Positions 44,960 to 53,347 of a stretch of 64,000 bases of DNA are shown piece after piece (position 1 is the stretch's first letter; the number at the start of each line of letters is the position of its first letter). The DNA is from Anoxynatronum sibiricum (GTDB taxonomy: Bacteria > Bacillota > Clostridia > Peptostreptococcales > Tindalliaceae): assembly GCF_039414295.1 (NCBI RefSeq), contig NZ_JBCITM010000002.1:284323-348322 (forward strand), in the 5' to 3' direction. The notes below the pieces were generated by a model, which worked only from the letters and a program-made list of their open reading frames with translations, did not search any database and was not told the DNA's origin. The position numbers and the translations under genes are program-made.

Positions 44960-45727
44960 CTAACCATGAGCATTCTCACTGCTGATCCGATTAATCAGAC
45001 TGGCACTGTAAGCAGCCCCAAACCCATTATCAATATTTACCACCGTTACGCCGCTGGCACAGCTGTTCAACATCGTCAGCAGTGCAGCAACACCGCCGAA
45101 CCCTGTGCCGTAACCCACACTGGTGGGTACCGCAATCACAGGTTTATCCACAAGTCCTCCCACCACACTGGCGAGAGCACCTTCCATACCCGCCACCACA
45201 ATAACCACCTTCGCCTTGCGGATCACATCCATCTTGGCAAAAAGCCTGTGAATTCCCGCTACACCGACATCCATCACCATTTCCACCCGACTTCCCATGA
45301 TCTGAGCTGTTTCAAAAGCTTCTTCTGCCACAGGTAAATCGGATGTGCCGGCAGCCACAATGGCAACATAGCCATCACTGAAAGTTATTTCCCGCCGGCA
45401 CAATGCGATGGTTTTGGCAACCGGATTGAACCGGGCCCGATCATCCAGCGACCTGATTGAATCATGAACATTCCTGTTTGTTCTTGTGATCAGTACATTG
45501 CTCTCACGTTTCAGCATGCTTTTGACAATACCCGTCACCTGCTCGGCTGTTTTCCCTTCACCATAAATAACTTCCGGGTACCCAGTGCGAATTTCCCGGT
45601 GATGATCAACCGTTGCAAAACCCAAATCTGAAAAAGGAAGTTCTTTTAACTGTTCTGCAGCCTGATCAACTGTCAGGATTCCAGCCTGAACTTCCTCTAG
45701 CATTTTTCTCACATCTTCTTCTCTCAT
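44960..45727 (-). CDS. larB: LarB, pyridinium-3,5-biscarboxylic acid mononucleotide synthase
   Basis: The 255-residue protein has an N-terminal helical segment and a C-terminal AIR-carboxylase-like domain with VAAGTSDLPVAEEA and VVAGMEGALASVVGGL. LarB carboxylates nicotinic acid adenine dinucleotide in the first step of nickel-pincer nucleotide synthesis. It lies between the P1 peptidase and larE in one operon. LarC, which inserts nickel, is not in the window. Confidence 0.93.
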   Translation of the reverse strand: MREEDVRKMLEEVQAGILTVDQAAEQLKELPFSDLGFATVDHHREIRTGYPEVIYGEGKTAEQVTGIVKSMLKRESNVLITRTNRNVHDSIRSLDDRARFNPVAKTIALCRREITFSDGYVAIVAAGTSDLPVAEEAFETAQIMGSRVEMVMDVGVAGIHRLFAKMDVIRKAKVVIVVAGMEGALASVVGGLVDKPVIAVPTSVGYGTGFGGVAALLTMLNSCASGVTVVNIDNGFGAAYSASLINRISSENAHG

Positions 45728-45759
45728 TTCACCCTCACCTCAACTCTGATGTCATTTAT

Positions 45760-46806
45760 TCAGCTATCCGGCCAGTTCAGTTCACCCAGCACTTCCGACA
45801 GGCACAAGGGCTTTTCTTTTCCAGCCGCAACAGGCGTTGCCGTAATCATCGAATTCAGAACTGCTTCTTCAGTTGCTTCCACAACCGCCCGAAAAACACG
45901 GTCAATCTGATTTTCATTGATCATGGTGACTTGCATGAAATCTGACGATGAATGGTGATGAACAGGGTTGGCCGTAGAGAAGCCCACGGCAATCTCGCCG
46001 CTGCCATGACCCAGATAAGAACCTGTGCGCGCCAACCCCACACCCACCCGTTTAATGATGCGCTTTAACTGTCGATCTGAAACCGGCAGGTCAGTTGCCA
46101 CAATAATAATGATGGAGCCTTGGTCCACTTCCGCAGTTGCCTTTTCCGACGACAAGAGGGGGATTTTCTGTCCATTAATCATCAAATCTTCCCGACAGCC
46201 ATGATTGCTCTGTACCAGAACCCCCAATGTATAGGGCTTTTCGTCAAATCGAATCACTCTGGAAGCCGACCCTATGCCACCCTTAAGACCAAAAGCCGTC
46301 GTTCCACGCCCGGCACCCACAGAACCTTCATCAAAATCAATCGAAGCAGTCTCAATAGCTTTTTGCACATGCGCCTCGCTGACAACCCTGTCTTGAATTC
46401 GATTCAGACGGCTGTCGTTGCACTCACACACCACCGGGTTAATAGATACGGGAGAAATCCCATCTTGATCGCAACGCTGCAGCATATATGTCACCAAGGC
46501 ATCGTGCACCCGGCCCACATTCAATGTATTGGTTAAAGCTATGGGCGTTTCCAGGGCTCCCAGTTCTTCGATTTGAACCAGGCCCTGACTTTTGCCAAAT
46601 CCGTTTATTACGTAAACAGCAGCCGTGTATTTTTCTGTAAAAGGATTTCTTACCCCTGGAATCACCACCGTGACACCTGTTTGATGGGGCGATTCATCAC
46701 AAGTAGCATGTCCTACCAGCACTCCGGCAACATCTGTAATCCGATTTCCCGGCCCAGTGGGCAGTGTTCCAATCTCCACACCATGATTTCGTAGTCGTTT
46801 TTTCAT
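45760..46806 (-). CDS. P1/DmpA-family N-terminal nucleophile aminopeptidase
   Basis: The 348-residue protein belongs to the DmpA fold: NRITDVAGVLVGHAT near the start, GSVGAGRGTTAFGLKGGIGS in the middle, and DQGSIIIIVATD. Gly230-Ser231 in the last motif is the expected self-cleavage site that exposes the serine nucleophile. Members release N-terminal D- or beta-amino acids. It heads the operon with larB and larE, with GGGAGG before the ATG. A metabolic link to the Lar proteins is not known. Confidence 0.9.
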   Translation of the reverse strand: MKKRLRNHGVEIGTLPTGPGNRITDVAGVLVGHATCDESPHQTGVTVVIPGVRNPFTEKYTAAVYVINGFGKSQGLVQIEELGALETPIALTNTLNVGRVHDALVTYMLQRCDQDGISPVSINPVVCECNDSRLNRIQDRVVSEAHVQKAIETASIDFDEGSVGAGRGTTAFGLKGGIGSASRVIRFDEKPYTLGVLVQSNHGCREDLMINGQKIPLLSSEKATAEVDQGSIIIIVATDLPVSDRQLKRIIKRVGVGLARTGSYLGHGSGEIAVGFSTANPVHHHSSSDFMQVTMINENQIDRVFRAVVEATEEAVLNSMITATPVAAGKEKPLCLSEVLGELNWPDS

Positions 46807-46841
46807 TCACACTGCCTCCCTGCTCATTGATTTACCCACCC

Positions 46842-46868
46842 ATTTTACCACAAAAAACAGGCAATCAA
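46842..46868 (-). promoter_or_regulatory. Promoter candidate for the P1 peptidase-larB-larE operon
   Basis: TTGATT (46863-46868) and TAAAAT (46842-46847) on the minus strand with a short 15-bp spacer, about 35 bp before the ATG. Confidence 0.4.
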
Positions 46869-46941
46869 TCGAACATTCTTCAAAGCCTCACCAAATCAAA
46901 ATGATCATGTTCGTCAGGTCATCCTCTTTCATGATGGGCGT

Positions 46942-46988
46942 AAAAAAGAGTGCCTTCAGGATTCTGTCACTCTCCTCTGGCACTCTTT
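46942..46988 (-). terminator. Terminator of the trxB-thioredoxin-like pair
   Basis: On the minus strand AAAGAGTGCC (46979-46988 complement), a 24-base loop and GGCACTCTTT (46945-46954 complement) are followed by further T. It is 46 bp past the stop at 47034. Confidence 0.82.
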
Positions 46989-47033
46989 CTTCATTTAATA
47001 CCATCTCTCAGTTTTGATTGTAAGCTGGCCGTT

Positions 47034-47687
47034 TTAGTTAACCGCCTGAATTTTTTCGATTTCTTCCAAAAATGTCTCCAGTGGCTGATTTCCCACGAAC
47101 TCAAAGTCATCATTGATGACAATTTTCGGTACGCTGGATACATTGAATCGATCAGATAAATCATAGAATGTCTGAGCTTCTATCATTTCCGCATCGATAT
47201 ATTCATTCGATAAAGCCAGTTTATGGGCCTTTTCAACAGCACCCGAGCAGTGAGGGCACCCCAAAGTAACAAAAACCTTAATGTTCACCGGATGCTTCAC
47301 CTCTGACAGCCTGTCCATCACTTCACCCGAAAGCGGAGCCCCAGCGCCGGCGACTTCCAAAATTCCTTTTACAAAGGAATTAATTTCGTGGCCGGCAGGA
47401 ATTCCATTGAACTTGATGCGCTGATACTGTTGGTCTTGGTCAAGCAGCACGATGGATGGAACCATTTTCACATTATATTGCTCTGCAATGGCATGATCAC
47501 GTTCAATATCATACATTTTTAAGTGAAGGTGCGGGCTGGTGGCAACCAGCTCGTTGAGAAAATCATTTGTTTCCTGGCATGTCACGCAGGGATCTTCTTT
47601 GATGAACAGGGCAATGGTCACATCTTTCTGCATGTTTTCAAACACGGTTTTTAGCTGAGCTTGCACTTCGTCATTAAGCAATTTCAT
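47034..47687 (-). CDS. Two-domain thioredoxin-like protein disulfide oxidoreductase
   Basis: The 217-residue protein has two thioredoxin-fold domains with CXXC sites Cys34-Cys37 (PCVTCQ) and Cys144-Cys147 (GCPHCS). This is the PDO/glutaredoxin-like layout also seen at the N-terminus of AhpF. I start at the ATG at 47687, inside the end of trxB (14 bp overlap). The coupling with trxB shows that TrxB is probably its reductase. The cis-proline region MVPS and VPKI of each domain is visible. Confidence 0.88.
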   Translation of the reverse strand: MKLLNDEVQAQLKTVFENMQKDVTIALFIKEDPCVTCQETNDFLNELVATSPHLHLKMYDIERDHAIAEQYNVKMVPSIVLLDQDQQYQRIKFNGIPAGHEINSFVKGILEVAGAGAPLSGEVMDRLSEVKHPVNIKVFVTLGCPHCSGAVEKAHKLALSNEYIDAEMIEAQTFYDLSDRFNVSSVPKIVINDDFEFVGNQPLETFLEEIEKIQAVN

Positions 47688-48681
47688 GGTTTGTTTCCTC
47701 CTCATTGGTTAGGGTATTTAAATATTCGTTGGCAGTCAATGCCGCTTTAGCACCTTCTCCAACAGCAATCACAATTTGTTTGAAGGGTCCTTCCGCCACA
47801 TCACCTGCAGCAAAAATTCCCGGAAGACTGGTTTGCATCTTATGGTCTACAATAATTTCGTTTCTTTCATTCAAGTCCACCAAGCCCTTGACGAACTCTG
47901 TATTTGCCAAATATCCAACTTCCACAAATACACCGTCAGCAGGAATCACCTCCCTTTTTCGTTTGGTCAAGCTTCTAACTGCTATACCAGAAACTTTTTC
48001 AATTCCCTGTATTTCAGTAATTTGAGTCTCCAGGCGAACCTGAATATTGTTGATCAGGTGCATGCGATCCAACAAAACCTGATCTGCCCGGAACTGACTG
48101 CGGTGAACCATTATCACTTTAGTTGCTACTTTTGACAGATCAATGGCAGCTTCGACCGCCGCGTTACCTCCTCCAACAACCACCACATTCCGATCCCTGA
48201 ACAAAGGACCGTCACAGATCGCACAGTAAGCCACCCCTCTTCCCGCTAATGTCTCTTCACCCGGAACTTCCAGTTTCCGATGACGACTGCCGGTGGCGAT
48301 AATGACTGCTTTAGCGTTATATGTGTTTCCGTCGGACAACGCAAGTGTTTTAAGATTATTTGCCCCGGATATGATTTGCTTCACTCTGACATTTTTCATA
48401 AAGGGAATATTTAGTTCGTGTGCCTGATCATAAAACTTTCTCGCCAGCATTTCACCTGATATCATCGAAAATCCAGGATAATTTTCCACAGAAGTTGTGT
48501 CGTTTATCTGCCCTCCGGTGGTTTCTGTGATGACCACTGTTCTCAATCCCTTGCGCTTTGCATAAATGGCAGCACTGATACCCGCAGGGCCACCTCCAAT
48601 GATGGCCACATCGGCATCAACCGGGATCGCGTCCACATTTTCTTTCGATCTGTCAATACCCATATTTAAATGCAGTTCCAT
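47674..48681 (-). CDS. trxB: Thioredoxin reductase-like NADPH disulfide reductase
   Basis: The 335-residue flavoprotein has an FAD motif IIGGGPAGISAA (about 27-38), an NADPH motif VVGGGNAAVEAA and a redox CAIC at 153-156. It uses NAD(P)H to reduce the disulfide protein encoded by the overlapping downstream gene. It has about 20 extra N-terminal residues before the FAD motif. AAAGGA precedes the ATG. Confidence 0.92.
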   Translation of the reverse strand: MELHLNMGIDRSKENVDAIPVDADVAIIGGGPAGISAAIYAKRKGLRTVVITETTGGQINDTTSVENYPGFSMISGEMLARKFYDQAHELNIPFMKNVRVKQIISGANNLKTLALSDGNTYNAKAVIIATGSRHRKLEVPGEETLAGRGVAYCAICDGPLFRDRNVVVVGGGNAAVEAAIDLSKVATKVIMVHRSQFRADQVLLDRMHLINNIQVRLETQITEIQGIEKVSGIAVRSLTKRKREVIPADGVFVEVGYLANTEFVKGLVDLNERNEIIVDHKMQTSLPGIFAAGDVAEGPFKQIVIAVGEGAKAALTANEYLNTLTNEEETNHEIA

Positions 48682-48800
48682 TGTATCATTCCTTTCATCA
48701 CAGGTGACGGTACTTGAACTTACGCTTATAAACTACCTGTTCCCATCCTTGCCGACGGTCAAACAAGTGACTTTGAACTTTCGAGTGTATGCGTGCCTTG

Positions 48801-49556
48801 TCAGTTTGCCTTTGAGCGATGCTCTCCAGCATTACCAGAGATAATTTTGCTAACAGCGGATTCGGATAATCCACCAAAAATCTGACCGATTTCCTTTTGA
48901 CTCAGTGTAGTTTCTTGGCGAAACCGGAGGATCAGCTGGTTGCGGAAGGTTTTGTCCCGGTACATCTCTTCTGCTGTTACTTGATTCAATGACAGAATCG
49001 TCTTCAGGTGAGCCTCAGCCTCTGAGACAGTTTGTATGCACCTATTACAAGGTTTGCCGTCTTCTTTGCTGCTTTGAACGATTTCTTCCAGTGCTGAAAA
49101 GTCGTCAAGATCCAGTGATACCAACGGGTCTTTTACTAACCCCCGATAACAACAAAAACTGTTAAAAAGATCTGGCGTGGTTTTGCGCGCCCTTGATCGG
49201 CGATGAATCTGTCCCATAAGGTCCAACAACTGATTCCGACTATCAACAAGGGTGCTTTTATATCGATCTTTAAAGAGCTGCCCATCGCACTTGGCGTACA
49301 TTGCATAAGCAATATTAATGCTTTTCATCACTTTCGATATATCGCCACCTTGAAGATTCAGTACCAAATGGTACTCCTGGGAATCAGCTGCACAGTAGGC
49401 GTAAAGCTTAAACCGAAACTTTTCCCTAGCACGGGCAACCATTTGTAACCAGATGATCCGATCTTCTTCATTGGAGAAAAGAGGTCGACTCTCATGCCCC
49501 TGCTGAAAAATATGATAAATACCATAGGTAGTTGCACTTCTTGCCTGCCGGGCCAT
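48801..49556 (-). CDS. Solitary IS200-like (Y1/REP-type) transposase-related protein with C-terminal helix-turn-helix
   Basis: The 251-residue protein starts MARQARSATTYGIYHIFQQG, the Y1_Tnp/RAYT start, and has the DRYKSTLVD block and candidate catalytic tyrosines Y84/Y87. The metal-binding HUH motif is altered: residues 61-63 read EYH, so the first histidine is glutamate. The last 70 residues look like a helix-turn-helix (LSQKEIGQIFGGLSESAVSKI). No terminal repeats flank it, so it is probably a domesticated or immobile relative. It has a consensus promoter. Confidence 0.82.
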   Translation of the reverse strand: MARQARSATTYGIYHIFQQGHESRPLFSNEEDRIIWLQMVARAREKFRFKLYAYCAADSQEYHLVLNLQGGDISKVMKSINIAYAMYAKCDGQLFKDRYKSTLVDSRNQLLDLMGQIHRRSRARKTTPDLFNSFCCYRGLVKDPLVSLDLDDFSALEEIVQSSKEDGKPCNRCIQTVSEAEAHLKTILSLNQVTAEEMYRDKTFRNQLILRFRQETTLSQKEIGQIFGGLSESAVSKIISGNAGEHRSKAN

Positions 49557-49576
49557 GTGATCACCTTCCTGAGCTT

Positions 49577-49605
49577 ATTATATCCTTACCGCTTCTTTTT
49601 GTCAA
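49577..49605 (-). promoter_or_regulatory. Perfect consensus promoter of the transposase-like gene
   Basis: TTGACA (49600-49605), 17 bp, TATAAT (49577-49582) on the minus strand: a full consensus sigma-A promoter. Only about 20 bp separates it from the ATG. Confidence 0.9.
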
Positions 49606-49648
49606 GTTGCGTCCCCTCTTTATTTAAAAACGCCACTAATTGATTTAT

Positions 49649-51013
49649 TTAATTTGCTTCTTTTTTTGACATCAATACCACACACTCAACGTGGGGCGTA
49701 TTTGGAAAAAGATCAACGCACTGCGCAGATTCAATATGCCAGCCAGCTGCTGTCGCCTGCTCCAGGTTATCCACCAAAGTGCGGGGGTTGCATGAGATGT
49801 AGATCATTTTTTCAGGTTTCATGGCCAGCAGATCTGCCATGGCTTTATGATGCACTCCCGCCCGGGGCGGGTCAAGAATGAGTGCGTCTGGTTTTCCCGG
49901 CAGTTGATCCAATGTTTCTTTCACGTCACCAGCTATGAAGCTGCAGTTTTCAAAACCATTGAGCTGCGCGTCTTTTCTTGCCTGCTGCACTGCTTCTGTC
50001 ACCAGTTCAATACCCGTCACTTTCGAAGCCCGGCGGGCCATCAGCTGGGTAATGGTTCCCAGGCCACAGTAAAGATCATAGACATTTTGGTCGGTTTCCG
50101 ACAGAAAGGAAGTCGCTATTTCGTAAAGGCACTCAGCCGCATAGCTGTTGGTTTGAAAAAATGAAAAGGGTGTGATGGTAAAATTCAAGCCCAGCAAACT
50201 CTCTCGAATGGATTCTTTTCCATAAAGACATTGTATGTGATCGCTTTGAACTGTATCTGCCACCTGATTGTTCACAGTCCACAAGATGCTCGCCAGATCC
50301 CCCCCCAACTCAAGTGACAACAGCCTTTCTTTCCATTCATTCACCAAAAGCTCTGGCGCATTGGCTGTCACCAGGTTCACCATTATTTCACTAGTGAATG
50401 CAGCTTTACGAACTACAAGGTGCCTTAATGTGCCATTGTGCGAAATTTTGTGATACGGTTGCACCTGCCGCTCTCTAAAAAATGTCACTGTGGCGGTGCG
50501 AATATGGCGAAAATCTTCGTCGACAAGGTTACAATGCGCAGTATCCACAACATCATACCGTCTGCCCCGCTGATGCATGCCCAACGTTAGCTGCCCGCCT
50601 CGTTCCTGGTTTCCAAAAGAAAACTCCATTTTATTCCTGTAGCCCTCAATTCGAGGACTCTTAACTGGTTTATGCCAGATAGACGGCACGAGTTTCCGCT
50701 CAGAAAAAAGCGCCTTCACTTGTTCATTTTTCGACTCAACCTGCCACTGGTATGAGACTCCCTGCAGGCTGCATCCTCCGCAGGTTCCTGAGTGGGGACA
50801 AGCCTCCTCTATTTCAACTGGTGATTTGTCAATCACCTGCAGGGTATTAGCTTCAAGATGTGTTTGCCGTACACGTTTGATTTTTGCCTGTACTCGCTGA
50901 CCAACAATGCCATAACTGGTGACCACTCGCTGACCTTCGTATTCACCGACCGCCTTGCCGCCGAAAATCATTTCTTCTATATCCATTTCAATTTCCATAC
51001 CCTTTAGTCCCAT
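49649..51013 (-). CDS. 23S rRNA (uracil-C5)-methyltransferase, RlmD/RumA family
   Basis: The 454-residue enzyme has an N-terminal TRAM domain, cluster cysteines in CPHSGTCGGC, the SAM site DLYCGLGTITQLMA and the catalytic cysteine in YISCNPRTL. It methylates uracil C5 in RNA, with U1939 or U747 of 23S rRNA as the usual targets. Target assignment by eye is not possible. AGGAG precedes the ATG. Confidence 0.94.
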   Translation of the reverse strand: MGLKGMEIEMDIEEMIFGGKAVGEYEGQRVVTSYGIVGQRVQAKIKRVRQTHLEANTLQVIDKSPVEIEEACPHSGTCGGCSLQGVSYQWQVESKNEQVKALFSERKLVPSIWHKPVKSPRIEGYRNKMEFSFGNQERGGQLTLGMHQRGRRYDVVDTAHCNLVDEDFRHIRTATVTFFRERQVQPYHKISHNGTLRHLVVRKAAFTSEIMVNLVTANAPELLVNEWKERLLSLELGGDLASILWTVNNQVADTVQSDHIQCLYGKESIRESLLGLNFTITPFSFFQTNSYAAECLYEIATSFLSETDQNVYDLYCGLGTITQLMARRASKVTGIELVTEAVQQARKDAQLNGFENCSFIAGDVKETLDQLPGKPDALILDPPRAGVHHKAMADLLAMKPEKMIYISCNPRTLVDNLEQATAAGWHIESAQCVDLFPNTPHVECVVLMSKKEAN

Positions 51014-51038
51014 TGAATCACTCCTTTACATAGAAGCA

Positions 51039-51058
51039 CCCGGAAGATTTCTTCCGGG
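51039..51058 (-). terminator. Hairpin between the SAM methyltransferase and RlmD-like genes
   Basis: A perfect CCCGGAAG/CTTCCGGG stem with a four-base loop 23 bp past the stop at 51081. It has no T-tract, so terminator function is uncertain. Confidence 0.4.
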
Positions 51059-51080
51059 CACATGTGACACTGTTGGTTGA

Positions 51081-51845
51081 TTACTTAATGGCTTTTAGAA
51101 TATAAGCAGGTGCCGAAAACTCTTTTGCCAGCTCCAACTCCTTCACCAATTTCTCTGTGATCTCAACAAAACCTTTGGTGAGGTTTTCATTTTCAATGTC
51201 ATTGACACCTTTAAGAAGTGTCTGTTTTCGTTTGTCAAGAAAGCGTGTTGCCATTTCAGAATCAATGATTTCTTTGAACTCCTGGTATTTGACCTGTTTA
51301 AATCCAAGGATCCCCAGTGTCTGCTCCAAATCAATGGGGTGAATTTCGTTAAAGTGTGCCATGGCCTTCAGTACGCTGATGCTTTTAATAACGCGAAGTC
51401 GTTGTGACCAGTAGGGGTAATCCCTGTTTTCCACTGACCATATCGGCATTTCTTCCATTATCACCAGCTGCCCTCCTGGCTTCAGTACCCGGTGAAACTC
51501 ACTGAGGGCTTTTGTCGCACGCAATGGAAACTGGTTAACAGATGAAAGGGTGTAGTTGCAAATCACCACATCGATCACATTGTTTTCCATGAAATCCAGA
51601 CGGCTCAGATCAGCTTGGCGCAGCTGCAATTCTTCAAATCTCCCATGCAGTAATTCTTGGATCTGGTTAAAATGATCATCATCAATATCCACAGAAATCA
51701 GACGAGTCTTCCAGCCTTGTTCCTCCACTTTTTCGGCGATTCGTTGAGTCGTGTTTCCCCAGCTGGTACCACCCTCCAACACCAGTTTTCCGTCAAGGTT
51801 CAGATTCTCCCACAAATAATGGTCAGCGGTATGGATTTGATACAT
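51081..51845 (-). CDS. Class I SAM-dependent methyltransferase (substrate unknown)
   Basis: The 254-residue protein has a degenerate SAM motif I (VLEGGTSWGNTTQRIAE), an acidic motif II (ISVDIDDDHF) and the VLKPGGQLVIMEE block of Methyltransf_11 proteins. The substrate cannot be deduced. Motif I is unusual, with Trp and Asn in place of small residues. It lies between a protein of unknown function and the RlmD-like gene. Confidence 0.82.
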   Translation of the reverse strand: MYQIHTADHYLWENLNLDGKLVLEGGTSWGNTTQRIAEKVEEQGWKTRLISVDIDDDHFNQIQELLHGRFEELQLRQADLSRLDFMENNVIDVVICNYTLSSVNQFPLRATKALSEFHRVLKPGGQLVIMEEMPIWSVENRDYPYWSQRLRVIKSISVLKAMAHFNEIHPIDLEQTLGILGFKQVKYQEFKEIIDSEMATRFLDKRKQTLLKGVNDIENENLTKGFVEITEKLVKELELAKEFSAPAYILKAIK

Positions 51846-51891
51846 ATAATCCCTCCTTGTCCATTGTATTGTTTTGTCAAGATGACGCTGA

Positions 51892-52443
51892 TCAGTATCG
51901 TTCGTTCACGTAATGTTCAATGACCGAACGCCTGGTTCCATCAAGAAATAGACCTTCCTTCTCCAGTTGCTCTTTCAGCCATTTGCCTCGGGAGTGAAAA
52001 ACCACTTCAGGGTAATCAATAAAAACAATTTCAAGAAGGCTCTCTTTCAGAAATCGAGAAGTTACCTTAATATGATAGGCTTCTATCCCGGAATAATCCA
52101 GGAGCTTGACAGCACACCAGCTTGTGCGGTCTTTTTGATGATAGTACTTGTCTTTTCGTTGAATCATTTGCCGATAAAGATCTTGGTGTTTCTCCTTTTG
52201 TCGAAGCTCATCGGCCTTCATCTTGATATATTTTGCCATTGTGTTGTAGTAGTGGTAGTTGAAAACAGCCTTATCAAAACTATCCACATTCTGAAAGGGA
52301 CTGGCTTCGTAGCGAAGCAATAGGTCATAACTCTCTCGGATGTACTCTTTTTTACTTAAATCCCCTTTTTTGTATTGAAAAATAAGGCCCTCGCGTATAT
52401 CGGCATATTCCTTAAACAGGTTTCTGCCGGCTACGTACCGCAT
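51892..52443 (-). CDS. Conserved-looking cytoplasmic protein of unknown function
   Basis: I do not recognise this 183-residue protein with certainty. It is rich in Lys, Tyr and Glu, mostly helical in appearance, and has a charged central stretch (KADELRQKEKHQDLYRQMIQ) and no membrane segment. I start at the ATG at 52443, ten bases after GGAGG. It lies between pssA and a methyltransferase, all on the minus strand. Confidence 0.75.
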   Translation of the reverse strand: MRYVAGRNLFKEYADIREGLIFQYKKGDLSKKEYIRESYDLLLRYEASPFQNVDSFDKAVFNYHYYNTMAKYIKMKADELRQKEKHQDLYRQMIQRKDKYYHQKDRTSWCAVKLLDYSGIEAYHIKVTSRFLKESLLEIVFIDYPEVVFHSRGKWLKEQLEKEGLFLDGTRRSVIEHYVNERY

Positions 52444-52551
52444 CTGCACACATCCTCCAACTTGTACTTCGCATACTTCTTTGGACGCATTCCTGACATT
52501 GAATGCACACTATTTCTGGCAGAATCCTTCTGCAACTTCTTTAGCCAGAGA

Positions 52552-53067
52552 TTACCTTTTTTTAAGGCGAATTCTTTTACTGACCATGGCATAAGACAGC
52601 AAAAGCATGATAAATCCCAGTACATAGATATTAGTGGCGTAATTCGCCGAATAAATCGCCATTAATGCTACAAATCCCCCACAGAGGGTGATGGGAATTC
52701 CCATGTAAAATCCGTCAAAATCTGTGATATTGAAAAAAGCCAACCGATAGGCACCGCTAATGGCAAACAAAGCCACCACAAAAAAACCGAGTACCCCAAT
52801 ATCAGCCATGTGAAAGCTCCACATAAGAATAGCTGGCGCCACTCCGAATGAAATCAAGTCACAAAGTGAATCCAGTTCTTTTCCAAACTCGCTTTCAACA
52901 TCCAGCTTTCTGGCCAGTTTTCCATCAAGACGATCCATCAGCGCTGCCAGGATAATCAATAATGCTGAAATTACGTACTGCTCACTGACAATACAGACGA
53001 TTGCCAGCAAACCAAGCGTCAAGTTCAAATATGTGAGCATATTTGGAAGCTGCGCTTTTACTCTCAT
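52552..53067 (-). CDS. pssA: CDP-diacylglycerol--serine O-phosphatidyltransferase
   Basis: The 171-residue membrane protein has the CDP-alcohol phosphotransferase motif (DRLDGKLAR, then eight residues, G, and Asp pairs ending SLCD) and about five hydrophobic segments. It makes phosphatidylserine. Bacillus-like PssA proteins have this size. No psd decarboxylase gene is adjacent in the window. Confidence 0.92.
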   Translation of the reverse strand: MRVKAQLPNMLTYLNLTLGLLAIVCIVSEQYVISALLIILAALMDRLDGKLARKLDVESEFGKELDSLCDLISFGVAPAILMWSFHMADIGVLGFFVVALFAISGAYRLAFFNITDFDGFYMGIPITLCGGFVALMAIYSANYATNIYVLGFIMLLLSYAMVSKRIRLKKR

Positions 53068-53296
53068 TCTTCACACCTCTTTCTATCATGTCCATCGGCC
53101 TGTTTTCCGTCATCTCTGAACTACTTACCTGCTATGGATTCAGGTCGTTCTTAAAACGTTGATTAAGAGATGGACCAGCTCTATGGTTATTACTATTTTA
53201 CCCTATTTACGTTAAAAAACAAAGCCCGGGACAAAAAAAGACCAGGAAAACCTTTTCCCGAATCGCTTGAATCCTTAATATTCCAACGTTTTTCGA

Positions 53297-53325
53297 TTGC
53301 ATCCACTCATTTGATATGGTAGAAT
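53297..53325 (+). promoter_or_regulatory. Promoter of fba
   Basis: TTGCAT (53297-53302), 17 bp, TAGAAT (53320-53325), just before the AGGAG at 53335-53339. The rest of the 53068-53296 gap shows no gene. Confidence 0.68.
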
Positions 53326-53347
53326 AAAACAAAAAGGAGTGGTGCCC

